From contig NC_065878.1 in NCBI RefSeq assembly GCF_933775445.1, forward strand, positions 6,780,001 through 6,844,000: a DNA stretch of 64,000 nucleotides. Direction: 5' to 3'. The position numbers and the translations under genes were made by a program. The notes under the pieces are model-generated. The model was not told the DNA's origin and searched no databases. It saw only the letters and a list, made by a program, of their open reading frames with translations. This document shows, piece by piece, positions 10,963-22,720 of the stretch; within the stretch, counting starts at the first letter, position 1, and every line of letters starts with the position of its first letter. Origin of the DNA: Argentina anserina (taxonomy: Eukaryota; Streptophyta; Magnoliopsida; Rosales; Rosaceae).

Positions 10963-11997
10963 ATGGCTTCAGCTATGTAAGCAGCCGCGATCTCCGGTGC
11001 CCTATTCGCCGCTCCTCTCCACACTAAGCCACGCGCCGTCGCCTTCAGAATAACCGCCTCTAAGTCCTCCAACCCGCCCATCATCGACATGCCGCCGTCA
11101 TCGGCGCAGGCCCCGCCGGGTCATCCGTCGTCGAGGCCTTGGCCGCTGGCGGAGCCGAATGCTTCCTCTTCGAGCGAGCGCCATCGGAAGCCAAGCCCTG
11201 CGGCGGTGCCATCCCTATATGTATGCTCGACGAGTTCGATATCCCGGCCCGGTTCATCAACCACCACATTATCCGCATGAGGATCTTCTCGCCCTCCAAC
11301 CTCGCAGTCGACTTCGGCAAGACCCTCAGTTCCAACGAGTTCATCACCCTGCAAAGCCGTGAGGTTCTCGACTCCTTCCTCCGTGACCGCATCCAGTCCC
11401 GTGGCGCGTTCCTCATCTCTGACCTCGTCACCATCCTTGAGATCCCCGCCTCGCCCCACGCACCCTATGTCGTCCACTACACCAAGGACAACGCGCGGGT
11501 CGGTGCTGGCGGCGCTAGCAGCCGCATCGCCAAGTCGATCAAGGCCGGAGGCTATGCCCGCGCCATCATTTTTCAGGAGAGGATCAAACTCCCAGACGAC
11601 AAAATGGCCTATTACGAAGACGTCGCCAAAACGTATGTCAGAAATGACGTGTCGCCCGACTTTTACGCCTGGGTGTTCCCCAAATGCAATCATGGTAGTC
11701 GGCATTGGCACTGTGTGCTCCAAGCAGGACATCAAGGTCTTCCAGAGGGCCATCAGAGCCAGAGCCAGTGCCAAGACCAGCTACTGGAAGGTCATCAAGG
11801 TGGAGGCCCACCTGATTCCAGAGCACCCCCGCCCCACGCGCGTGTTGAAATGCTCCGGCGAGGGGATCTATTCTGCGGTGATATCGGGGAGAATATGTGG
11901 CGAGGTGATCATAAAGGCGTCAGACGGAGGGGAGACGATGATAAGTGAGGAGGATCTGAAGAGGGAGTACTTGAAAGAGTGGGATACCAAGTACATT
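10963..11997 (+). pseudogene. CHLP: Geranylgeranyl reductase (CHLP) pseudogene, 5' part
   Basis: The family reduces geranylgeranyl groups to phytyl for chlorophyll and tocopherol in the chloroplast. Seen: a transit-peptide-like start at ATG 10963 that meets TAA at 10978, then, in another frame, the FAD-binding motif VIGAGPAG (11097-11120), KPCGGAIPICM, and VSPDFYAWVFPKC near 11655-11690. A frameshift near 11695 moves the frame, which then shows VEAHLIPEHPRP and CSGEGIYSA. About 20 residues are missing near 11497 and about 17 near 11845. It breaks off after KYI at the ACATT duplication (11993-11997) where element C is inserted. Early stop, frameshifts and deletions show it was dead apart from the insertion. 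Confidence 0.88.
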
Positions 11998-12291
11998 TGA
12001 TGCAGTTTCTGGGGGTTCAAGGAGTTGATATTTGAATTGATTTATATTTCTATTTATTAGGGTTGGGAAACTAAACTTAGAGTAATGTGAGATTCTAGAA
12101 TGATGTATTAGCATTAAATGGGTGGTTGGACTAGTTCTTCAAATAGGAACCTCTATGTATGATGAATGTAGACTTGAATAATTATAATTTCTATTGAGAA
12201 ATATAGAGCTTTGATCTTCTATCATTCTCCTTTCTTTAGTTGTGCCATGATGTTTTAGTTTTCATCCTCTACCGATTTGGTTCCCGCATCA
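11998..12291 (+). repeat. 5' LTR of element C
   Basis: 294 bp, direct repeat of 23479-23804; begins TGATGCAG and ends CCGCATCA. Confidence 0.85.
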
Positions 12292-12293
12292 TT

Positions 12294-12305
12294 TGGTATT
12301 GGAGC
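12294..12305 (+). other. Primer binding site of element C
   Basis: TGGTATTGGAGC, two bases after the LTR. It matches 10 of 12 bases of the initiator tRNA-Met type site (TGGTATCAGAGC). Confidence 0.7.
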
Positions 12306-12583
12306 TTATCTACGCTATTTGGGTTGCTTCCATAAATCATATGGCGAAAATCATTTGAAAGATGAGGAATCAAGAGATGAAGAACTTCATGCACTTCAAA
12401 GACAAGTTGAGAAACTTGCCTTGCTAATTGAACGCCAAGAAGCTCGGAGGTTACATGGTTGATCAAGAAGTGGGTATTCCTATCATAAAGCCAAGGGGGA
12501 GAGGCAATTGAGGAGTCAATGTCACCAATCTCATAAGGCCAAGAATCTTTGGTGGAAGATTGGGTCACCAAGGTTTAAAGAGT
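12306..12583 (+). pseudogene. Start of element C internal region (gag-like fragment)
   Basis: The plus strand encodes a charged stretch (EELHALQRQVEKLALLIER, about 12379-12435) that looks like the coiled-coil start of a Ty3 gag, then a stop at 12462. Element B interrupts at the AGAGT site 12579-12583; the region resumes at 22718. I do not recognise a function beyond gag-like. Confidence 0.4.
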
Positions 12584-14468
12584 TGTTACAGTCCCGAAAT
12601 TTGAATGATAAAAATTCAAATTCGAAGCTATGAAAATTTTAAAATAATCTCAAATATATTGAAATCATCTTATCATAACAGTGTATCGAAACTGAGTCCA
12701 CAACATGACTCAGTCGACTTAAATAATACATAACCAGTTTATACCTTAGTATTATAACCAATGGAAATGTAAAATTCACTCAATCCTCACCACAAACAGA
12801 AGAAAGAAATCTTCAGAGTAAACCATCTGAATCTGCTAATCCCCTCCTGCAGAACTATCCCCTACACCATCGAATTGGTGCACCGGGATTGTAAACACAA
12901 ACCCGGTAAGCTTTTCAGCCCATATGAGTAAACCTACAGTAAACATACATCGCATACAAAGGAAATATGTCAAATAACATTTAAAGACAAACGTACTCAT
13001 GTGACACTGGGCAACCCATCTGTTACTCCTCATTTTAAAACATGGGTACTCAAGAGACTCAGGCAACCCATCTGTTACCCCTCATGCAGTACACCGACAG
13101 ACACTGGGCAACCCATCTGGTTACCTAAAATCATGTAAAACATGGGTACTCATGAGACCCAGGTACTCATCTGTTACCCCTCATGCAGTACACCGACAGA
13201 CACTGGGCAGCCCATCTGTACCCAATGTCACTAAAACAAATATGGGTACTCATGAGACTCATGCAACCCATCTGTTACCCCTCATGCAATACACCGACAG
13301 ACAGACTAGAACTCTAACTGAATCGTAAATGACACCCGGCCAAGGCTCCGTTCCGATTACTGCCAACACGTCCGAAGACAGAAAAACACGTCCGAAGATA
13401 GAAAACGTTTTAACAAGACTCAATATTAAAACTACGACCAATAACAATCCACACATGTTATTGTACTACAACAAAACGACTCTGGCTCAAATAAAATAAA
13501 TATAGTTGCCACAGTATAATTCATTTGGAAATAAGAACGTGACAGTATATAACAACCCATATATCTGTATTGTATTTACCATTTTATACACATACAAAAC
13601 CCACTATATCATGTACATGTCCTAGTTTGATCTTTTAACAAAAAAAAACGTAACTATCAGTCACCGCTAAGGGTATACTCGTCATAGTTCACCACAAAAA
13701 TCTAATTCTGAGCGTAAACACTTCAATTTAACAAAAACCAAAAAGCCTCAATTCTAAACCTAGGATTTCTTTTCTTCGATTCTCCTAGTACACAACGATT
13801 TCGGTTAAATCTTTTGGAGAGTTTGTAGTATGGAAGGAAACCTTCAAAATGAGACAAGAATCTCACAGATTGGTTGTCGGAGGAGGGAGATCCGACGAGT
13901 TGAAGTTCGGTGAAATATGCATTTTCGGGGGAGCGTTCGGGCTTCACCGCTCCCAAACGGTGGCGAGATGGCTGGTGGTGCTGCCACCAATCGATAGGGG
14001 ACGCAACAACCTTTCAAACGTGACCGGTGCGCCGCTCTATGGTGGCCGGACGGCGGAGATCCGGCGGCCCAAAGTCGGCCACTCGGGGAGAGAATTTCTG
14101 GATTTGATTTCGGAGTGAACAGTACTGATCTGAATTTCTGATTTTTCTCCCTATTTTTCTCTTTAATTCCCATATTTATACTATTTTTCAAAAATGTCCA
14201 AATACATTTTGATTCGTAACTTCTTCATACGAACTCTGATTTAGGCGTGCCGCGTGTCCACGAATTCATATTGACGAAATCTAGGACTTCCATGAATGAA
14301 GTTTTCTGAGATTCCTAACAGATAAAAAGTCAACTTTTGACCCGTCATGGTAATGTTTCCGTGTATAAATCGATCGAACACTTTCGTTTTCTCCCTCGTA
14401 CTATATAATCATATCATCACCAATTTAAATATCTCTGAACAATAATTATAAATTTCTGGGATATTACA
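12584..14468 (-). repeat. 3' LTR of element B
   Basis: 1885 bp; on the plus strand it begins TGTTACAGTCCCG and ends GGGATATTACA. It holds tandem blocks at 12990-13300 with GGGCAACCCATCTG and GTTACCCCTCATGCAGTACA. The segment 13690-14115 has no counterpart in the partner LTR; the outer parts align well. Confidence 0.9.
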
Positions 14469-14483
14469 TTCCACCCTCTTTAA
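14469..14483 (-). other. Polypurine tract of element B
   Basis: Minus strand TAAAGAGGGTGGAA directly before the 3' LTR. Confidence 0.7.
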
Positions 14484-17274
14484 AGAAATTTAATCCCAAA
14501 ATTTAAACGCATTACTCAACTTAACTTATTCCCAAAACTTCGATTTACCTTCCCCAACAATTTTCCTCTTTATGATACCTCCACGAGGCGATCACAGCTC
14601 ACTTTTCTTCTATTATAGTGTTATATAACTTCATCGTGTCTGGAATGAAGTTTAACAATGAGCATAATAACACAATTCAAACATCCATGATCAAATGCAA
14701 AACAAGATGTTCTGCAGAACAAGACCCTTAAGAAATAAGGCGAATCTAGAAACAGAGTTCACTATTCAACCAAATTCCAACAGGTCATAACTACATTTAC
14801 TTATATAACACACATTGAGTATAGGCACATAGCATACAATAAGTATCTGAACCTGCTAGATGATGAAGTTGGTATAATAAATTCACAACCTTGCTCCCGT
14901 AGAGTCCAGCGTACCCTCGATGTCAACTTCTCTTCCTGCCCACTCCCACTACCCTACTATAGATGAGTTCTTCAACTAAATGGTCACATGGCGCCACTCT
15001 AATAGTCTTCTCTTAAGGGCAAGATAAGTTCAAATGAACATATTGCATGGTAGGGAATTTAGGAGACAAACTAGACATCGTTGTCTTGAATGTTACCAAC
15101 TTTTGAAAAAGTTCAACGAATCTTACATGTGACTTCTCTTCTCTGACAGATCTCACTACGCTATTGAAGAATGAGGTTTCGAGGTTAAGTGGTCTCCCAC
15201 ATCAACACTACGTAATCTCTATTTACACTGTGTCGTTATCAAGTCTTAGAAACCGACATTTCCAAGTTTCTCGGACCATTATAGTATTCAACTACTCCAT
15301 ACCTCCAACTTCTTCCAAACATACCATTTGTCACATGTTCTAACATTAATAGCCACATGTGAGCCACCCAAGTTAGCATGCTTGTAATGGAACCCGACCA
15401 TCGATAGATGATCCTCCCAAAATCTAATGATGTTCTCAGCATAGAGACGTCAACATACCCTTTTGTCTAATTCACCAATCCCTTGCGATTAATAGGCTAT
15501 ACTCACGTCATGAGCTAGCCCCTACCACTAAGCATGGTCGCAAAAACTCTCGACATCTAACATGAGTCAAAATCAATGATTAACACATGCCTACTACTTA
15601 CATCACACACAGTGGTTTTCAAAGAAACATGCTTTATCCACGACAATACCTTCATGACTTCACCACAATGCATCGCTAGAATCACGAACCTATCATTCCT
15701 TCCAATCAACAAAACAATCTCCTTTCATGATCCTCTCATTATAAATCACAAAAGTTGTCATGCATGATGCCCACACAAACACCTTATTCGTAAAGACAAC
15801 ACGATAAGAATCCTAACTCAATGAGTCCACGACCACAACAAAACACCACCTTAGACTAAGAATTACTCTCAAACAGTTCACTAGAGAATTGACTAACACG
15901 CACACACAAGACAGTAGAGAACCTCTACCGCCACCACAAGAGAGATGCATCACGCACCCGCAACCTACCACCCTCACCAATTCTTATAGTTGGAAATCAA
16001 TTACAACTACATGCTTCTATGAGTGGTATGCCACAATTTGTAGGACAAACAAATAAGATATTTATCTCCTGATAGTGGAACATGAAAATTAGGTGGACTT
16101 TCCAACACAATTCTTAACACGACCACAACTGAGATATACCCTACTCCCCTGCTTCATGCATGTCTCAAAGGCATGACACATGGCCCCACACAAACACCTT
16201 AGTGACATCATCTAATGTATTGGTTTCCTCACAGTTGCAGTACTAATAAGTTCAGTAACCACTTCAACAAAAATATGATGTTGTGTCCACCATCTCTTCC
16301 AGACTCACCCAAAATTATCGATGCACTACCACTCTAAACAATTGTTTCTTTACTTTCATCAAGAACCCCTAATGGCCACCTAATTATTTTGAGAAGCCAA
16401 ATGCTCCTGCTCAATTGCCAAAGCATTTGGCCAAAATAACTGCTCTAGAAGTAGCAATTAAAGGATCACTCCCTTATTGTAAAATTTATCCTTTGTTGAA
16501 CTTTTGAGTTAACATGTCCTTATCCAACAATAAACAACCTGATGCATGGAGAGAACTGCGCCTCCAAGTCTCCAACACTAAACACCACTTGTACTTGGAA
16601 GAAATATTCGGTCCTCAACCGCTCCTTTACCAAAGTTAGAAGGTGCTCGTCACGAAAAATTCGTTAAAACACCACTAAGCTAGGGTCATCTCATTCCTTA
16701 CCTTCCATAGAATTACTTCACCGCCACTACGTCTCATTTGGATCAGTGGCATAGCCATGATCCAATTCCCAACACCAGACAAATGATTAATTTCATGACA
16801 GGTTAGCGTTCACAATTAAATACTCATCTAGCAAATAATTAAATCATAATGCCATAAATGAAATTTTCCCAACACCTTAGATTTCTTGGTTAGCCAAGAA
16901 CAATGTGTAATATCAATTTTCTATGGCCCAACCAAATCAAATTGAAACACAACGGCGACATAATGTGAATCTCAACTCAATAATTGTATTACCACATTAA
17001 GGATGTATCACACACCCTACCACTCTATTACTAATAATGTTAGAATGCTTGTCACAAAAATGTTCGTTTAACCACCTCCAACCTATGGTCTTCACATCTC
17101 ATACCTTGAAAATAATACTTCAACCTCATTACGCCTCAACTTGAATTAGTTGCATAACTAAAATCCAGTGGTTAGCATTGGAACACTCAATATCCCTCAA
17201 TGCAGGATCAACGCTCTCCATGAAGACTTCTTGATAGGTCTTTACCTTGATGAAAATCTATCTACTCAAACCAG
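14484..17274 (-). other. Degenerate internal region of element B
   Basis: 2.8 kb where RNase H and integrase are expected on the minus strand. I see no catalytic motif, zinc finger or chromodomain. The short frame at 15239-15442 matches nothing I know. Either heavily mutated or replaced sequence. Confidence 0.45.
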
Positions 17275-17759
17275 TTAGCATTCCTGTAAGTTCTTCACCC
17301 TGAGTTGATGGTAACCGGATCTCAGATCAATATTAGAGAATACCGTAGCCCCTCTAACCTGATCAAACAAGTCATCAATCCTAGGCAAATGATACCTTTT
17401 CTTGATGGTCACCTTATTCAATTCCCCATAGTCCACACACAACCGCATGGAACCATCATTCTTTTTCGCGAACAACACCAGCGCACCCCAAGGTGAGACA
17501 GTAGGTCTAATGAACCTTGGTCCAATAGCCCATCTATCTGCACTTTCAACTCTTTAAGCTCGTTCTGCCCCATCCTATAAGGCGCTTTCGACAGAGGTGT
17601 TGTACCAAGTACAACATCAATGCAGAAATCGACAACTCTCTGAGGAGGTAAACCCGGTATCTCCTGAAACCCCTCACTATACTCGGATACCACAACAATG
17701 TATGTGATAGCTACTTCCTGGTCCACATACTCCACATGTGCCAAGACTCCTACTCTCAT
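17275..17759 (-). pseudogene. Reverse transcriptase N-terminal part, element B
   Basis: Two overlapping minus-strand frames carry typical Ty3/gypsy RT sequence: FPGLPPQR-like linker and [13 protein letters not shown], then [23 protein letters not shown] and [13 protein letters not shown] frameshift near 17440-17480 separates them, and the frame stops at 17275 before the YxDD active-site block. The enzyme is truncated. Confidence 0.85.
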
Positions 17760-17862
17760 GGCATTATCCGACTTGAGGCAACGATAACGAAAACTGGCTT
17801 CCCGGGACTATGGAAAAAAATTACCATGTCAAAGCAATCGATCAAGCATGTAGTGGCTTCAA

Positions 17863-18138
17863 CTAATCAATTCCTAAGATCACATCATAGGTGTGGTCCA
17901 GAATCACTATCAAGGAAGCATAGAATTTTCTACCCTCAATCACAATAGGACAAGCCTTACATATGGTCGCAAGCTCGAGAGATACTCCAAGAGGTGAAGT
18001 GACACATAAAGAGCTTCTAAGAGCCGTACGGATCAACCCTAACATCTCGACTACCAAATTAGCAATAAAAGAGTGTAATGCTCCCGTATCAAACAATACT
18101 CTAGCAAGGTAGTCAAAAATAGATAAGATATTTTCCAC
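17863..18138 (-). pseudogene. Aspartic protease, element B
   Basis: A 91-residue minus-strand frame with the active site FDTGALHSFI and, near its end, YDVILGID, the usual Ty3/gypsy protease end motif. The catalytic DTGA is intact. The capsid and zinc-knuckle part expected upstream is missing; the primer binding site lies only about 220 bp away. Confidence 0.8.
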
Positions 18139-18358
18139 TCATGTGTCCCGCTATTAACCAAGATATTTAGAGGGAAGATGAATTACCGAAGTATTATCAC
18201 AACACTTCTATTTAGAGGACCAAACCTTCAGGTGTGGCTCCTAACACTCTTGCGTACCCAGTGGCATATCAATACCGAAGAGCATGTGATGGGAATCCGC
18301 TGCAGTCGAGCCATCGCTCCCTAGATGATATTGATAGATCACCAATTACGCAACCTAC

Positions 18359-18370
18359 GTTCTGATACCA
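18359..18370 (-). other. Primer binding site of element B
   Basis: Minus strand TGGTATCAGAAC, two bases from the 5' LTR; initiator tRNA-Met type with one change near the end. Confidence 0.85.
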
Positions 18371-20637
18371 ACTGTCACAGCCCCGAAATTCGAATGATAA
18401 AAATTCGAATTCGAAGCCATGACGAATCTAAAACAATCTCAAATATATTGAAATCATCTTATCATAACAGTGTATTGAAACTAAGTCCACAACATGACTC
18501 AGTCGACTTGAATAATACATAACGAGTTTATACCTCAATATTATAATCAATGGAAATGTAAAATTCACTCAATCCTTACCACAAATAGAAGAAATAAATC
18601 TTCAGAGTAAACCCTCCGAATCTGTTAATCTTCTCTTGCAGAACTATCCCCTACACCATCGAATTGGTGCACCGGGATTGTAAACACAAACCTGGTAAGC
18701 TTTTTAGCTCGTATGAGTAAACCAACAATAAACATACATTGCATACAAAGGAAAATATGTCAAATAAGATTTAAAGACAAACATACTCATGTGACACTGG
18801 GCAACCCATCTGTTACCCATCATTTTAAAACATGGGTAGTCATGAGACTCAAGCAACTCATCTGTTAGCCCTCACGCAGTACACCGACATGCACTGGGCA
18901 ACCCATCTGTACCCAATGTCACTAAAAAAATATGGGTACTCATGAGACCCAGGCAACCCATCTGTTACCCCTCATGCAGTACACCGGCATACTAGAGCTC
19001 TAACTGAATCGTAAACGACACCGACTAAGGCTCGGTTCCGATTACTGCCAACAGTCAGAAGACAGAAAAACACGTTCGATGACAGAAAACGTTTTAACAA
19101 GACTCAATGCTAAAACCACGAACAATAACAATCCACACATGTTAGTGTACTACAACAAAGCGACTCTTGCTCAAATAAAAAAAATATAGTTGCCATAGTA
19201 TAATTCATTTGGAAAGAAGAACGTGACAGTATATAGCAACCCATATATATGTATCGTATTTACCATTTTATACAGATACACAACCCACTATATCATATAC
19301 ATGTCCTAGTTCGATCTCTTAACAAAAAAAACTTAACTCTGAGTCACCGCCAATGGTAAACTCGTCATAGTGAGATTTACTCACATTCACCATAGTCCAG
19401 AATAACTAAAACCTTTTCAAAATCATTTATTAAAATAGCGTTTCACTTACCCATGAACCGTAGACGATCAAGTTCACGAATTTAAACCAAAATATATTTT
19501 TTTAAATAATTTTTATAACTAGTGATGCAACGACTATGGTAAGAACTCAAACTAAATTCAATAATTATAATACTACTTCGATCATGATGATCATTGTGAA
19601 GTTTACTCACCTTATTTCCCGCGTGCAACTTCCACGACACCGAAAGTGATTCCCTCACTCGTTTCGTCGGTCACCAAATAGCATGATAAAATTCTTAGAA
19701 AATGATACGTAAAATATCAGGTGACGATTTTCAGTAGAGCTAAACGTTGTTCATAAAACACTGTTCATGTACTGTTTACTAAACAATGTTCATGTTACTG
19801 TTTACTAAACACTGATTGGTTTACTGTTTTACTGAACACTGTTCACAATTACTATTCATGAACACTGTTTTCTGATTTTTCTGAACAGTACCGATGTAAT
19901 AACCTTAATTTTCAAACAATATTTGAGTTTGATTTAAATTCTATAAAATTGTGAAATTTAATTAGAATGAGTGTGATAGGTTGCAATGTTATGAAACGAG
20001 AAACAGAAACGTTCTCGCAACGTTTATTTAGAAAAACGTGACGTTACCGCAACGTATATATATGTCGACTTTTACTCCGTTGCTCGGTTGTGAAAACTTT
20101 CTTCACGAAAGTTGTAGAGCTCGTCGGTACGAGTTCGTGAGTATGTGACGCGTTTGAATCGGACGTCTTACGTAAAAGTTATTAACGACGGAAGTTAGTT
20201 TCCGATTTTAGAGGGGGTATAAAAGGAAACTTTGTGAAGTAGGGTTTTCATTTTCAGAAACCCACTTCCTTCATTCACCCCGCGCCTCTTTCTTTCCCTC
20301 TCACCCGATTCTCCCTCTCCCCTCTCGGCTTCACCACCGATCTCCCATCTCAGGGAGACGTGATCCTCACCGCCGGCCTAGGAGGCACCGCACCACCCCC
20401 CGCAGGCAACCCCAAGGAGGACGCGCCCTCTCGCGCCGCGTCGGAGCTCCACCAACGTCTCCAAGTTGCTGCGTTTCCTCTACCGTGTCAAAGCCAAACT
20501 CCGGTGGTCTCCAAGCTTGATTGAGGTGAGGGTTAGCATGATTAGGTTGTTGTGATGCTTGTTTGTCGAATTGTGGTTGTTTGGTTGCGATTTGGAAGAT
20601 ATTGGAGGAGGAAGGTTTTGGAGGAGATACCGCCGCC

Positions 20638-20820
20638 TTAGGCGGCGCGTGTGAACGCATGGTGGTGCCTAGGCACGGTGTGATGCCGTGGGAAGGAAGA
20701 GGGGAGGAAGGAGAAGAGAATGGGCTCGGCGGTGGCGTGATACGCACCGTGATTGGTGTCGGCGCGTGAGCGCCACGCGCGGCCTGCCGGAGGTGGCGCG
20801 TGCACCCCACGCGCCGCCAC
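20638..20820 (-). other. Antisense 60-codon frame shared by family A LTRs
   Basis: A minus-strand frame starting MAARGVHAPPP and ending TRAA. Solo LTR A4 has one of the same length (42376-42558), and A2 has a related longer one (30397-30711). It is antisense to the LTR. It may be a by-product of GC-rich sequence; coding is not shown. Confidence 0.3.
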
Positions 20821-21656
20821 GTGCGGCGGCGTGAACAGTGTTTCCGAAAAGGGTAATTTTGTAATTTATTTTTACGTAAAGTAAATGTAAATTTTATTTA
20901 CGTACGGTAAATGTAAATGTAAATTACTTTTAGTAAATGTAAAAAGTAATTTTGGAAGGGTAATTCGGTAATTATTATTTACTGAGACAGTACGTATATT
21001 TGAATAGTATTTATACGTACAGAAATATGTAAACAGTATGTACTCGTACAGAAATACGTATTGGATGTGTATTTATACATTAATACATAAATAATAAATA
21101 CGTGAATAGTAAAACAGTGAATAGTACTCAGTGAACAGTAAAAGTGAACAGTATATATATATTGTATAAATGGTAATAAGTACATATATATATATATATA
21201 TTTTGCTATATTATATACTGTTATGAATTCATCTGAAATAGGTCATTTCGATGACGAGCATGAGATTTTAATATGGAGTTTGTTAAACGTTTTGTCTTCG
21301 GACGTGTTTATAAATTATGACATGTATAAGATACAGTGGATTATATATATATATTGTATAAATGGTAAATAAATACATATATATATAGTTTGCTATATAA
21401 TATACTATTAGGATTTTATTGTGACGATGTCATTTTGATGATAAGATTTTATCGAGCATGTGATTTTGATTTGTACAATATGACATGAGATTATTGTACG
21501 TGATTTTAACATGGAGATTGTTAAAATGTGATTTGTCTTCGGACTTTATTTTTGGTACAATTTGATGTGAGATTATTGTACGTGTTGGTAAGTCGGAACC
21601 GAGCCTTTGGCCGGGCGAAAGTTACGATACAGTTAGAGCTCTAGTCTGTCTGCCGG

Positions 21657-21786
21657 ACATCGGGTAGCGAGGAGGTTGCCCGATGTTGGACATAGGGTAG
21701 CGAGGAGGTTGCCCTATGTCGGGCGTAGGGTAGCGAGGAGGTTGCCCTATGCCGGGCGTTGGGTAGCGAGGAGGTTGCCCAACGTC
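21657..21786 (+). repeat. Array of four hairpins with covarying stems
   Basis: Arms pair around a constant 14-base loop, TAGCGAGGAGGTTG: 21657-21664/21679-21686 (ACATCGGG/CCCGATGT), 21689-21697/21712-21720 (GACATAGGG/CCCTATGTC), 21722-21730/21745-21753 (GGCGTAGGG/CCCTATGCC, one G:T) and 21755-21763/21778-21786 (GGCGTTGGG/CCCAACGTC, one G:T). Period about 32-33 bp. Confidence 0.85.
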
Positions 21787-22720
21787 GGCGGTGTACTGTA
21801 TGCGGGGTAACAGAGGAGTACCAACGCTCATTAGTACTCGTAGTATAAATGCATTTGGGCAAACAGAGGGATTGCCCAATTTCTCATGAGTACTTTCATT
21901 TTCATATTTTCGGGACAACCAGATGGGCCGTCCATTGACTCATGAGTGCATTTATATTTTGTTGATTTGTGGATTGACATATATATTGATATGCGAGTTA
22001 TATTTGTTTTATTTTACTCATACAAGCTGTAAAGCTTACCGGGTTTGTGTTTACAATCCCAGTGCACCAATCCGATGGTGTAGGGGATACTACTGCAGGT
22101 GTCGATTAGTGGGAATCTGAGGACAACTCTGGGGACTCGAAGCCGTTCATTATCCAGCTTGTGGTGAGGTTTCTATTGTGGATTTGTGTGAGAACATGTG
22201 AGGATTTGTTTATGGTTTTATGAGAAATTGTGAGGTTTGTTACACTTCCATTTTTATGTAATATGGATTATATATTTGGTTGTAATAATTGGTTTGTCTG
22301 AGTTGTATTGAGAACTCAGTAATGATCCGCTGTGACATTTTAAATGATTTCGATTTCATTGAGATTGTTTTTGGTGTTTAACGACTTTAAAATTTTGAGT
22401 TTTAAACTCGAAATTTTGGGGTCGTTACAACCGATCCGAAGTTCTAATTTTTCTCCCTTTTTTTCTCTTTAATTCCCATATTTATACTATTTTCCAAAAA
22501 TGTCCATATACATTTTGATTCGTAACTTCTTCATACGAACTCCGATTTAGGCGTGTCGCATGTCCACGAATTCATATTGATGAACTCTACGACTTCCATG
22601 AATGGAGTTTTCTGAGACTCCTAACGGATAAAAAGTTAACTCTTGACCCGTCATGGTAATGTTTCCGTGTATAAATCGATCGAGCACTTTCGTTTTCTCC
22701 CGGGATATTACAAGAGTGGC

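Larger units (their letters stand above)
19895..22429 (+). mobile_element. Solo LTR A1 (family A, Tekay/Del-like)
   Basis: 2535 bp, begins TGTAATAACC and ends GGGGTCGTTACA, with perfect ACCGA duplications (19890-19894 and 22430-22434) and no internal region. It lies inside the 5' LTR of element B. Such singles arise by recombination between the two LTRs of a full element. It carries a GC-rich block (20630-20830), short AT-repeat blocks (20870-21190) and a hairpin array (21657-21786). No sense protein is recognisable. Confidence 0.92.
12584..22712 (-). mobile_element. Element B: Tekay/Del-like Ty3/gypsy element without gag
   Basis: Minus-strand LTR retrotransposon nested in element C, with perfect 5-bp duplications AGAGT at 12579-12583 and 22713-22717. 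3' LTR 12584-14468; 5' LTR in two pieces, 18373-19894 and 22435-22712, split by solo LTR A1. Only about 220 bp separate the primer binding site from the protease, so gag has been deleted. Protease and part of RT remain; the 2.8 kb where RNase H and integrase should be shows no recognisable protein. LTR ends and subrepeats relate it to family A and to the element at 48478. Confidence 0.9.
18373..22712 (-). repeat. 5' LTR of element B, interrupted by solo LTR A1
   Basis: Pieces 18373-19894 and 22435-22712 (about 1.8 kb together). The right piece matches the end of the 3' LTR (14110-14468). The segment 19380-19890 differs from the 3' LTR and is packed with ACTGTTCA/TGAACAGT and TTTACTAAACA motifs. 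Confidence 0.85.

Noticed and set aside
11121..11774. 217-codon frame antisense to CHLP
   Set aside because: Shadow of GC-rich coding sequence; the sense strand has clear CHLP motifs.
12990..13300. Regular repeats with spacers that resemble a CRISPR array
   Set aside because: They are LTR subrepeats of a plant retrotransposon, present in several related LTRs, unequal in spacing, and with no cas genes.
15239..15442. Possible integrase fragment in element B
   Set aside because: No catalytic residue or zinc finger could be found in any frame.
20367..20810. 147-codon proline-rich protein
   Set aside because: Antisense frame in the GC-rich part of an LTR; the C-terminal half is not conserved in other copies.
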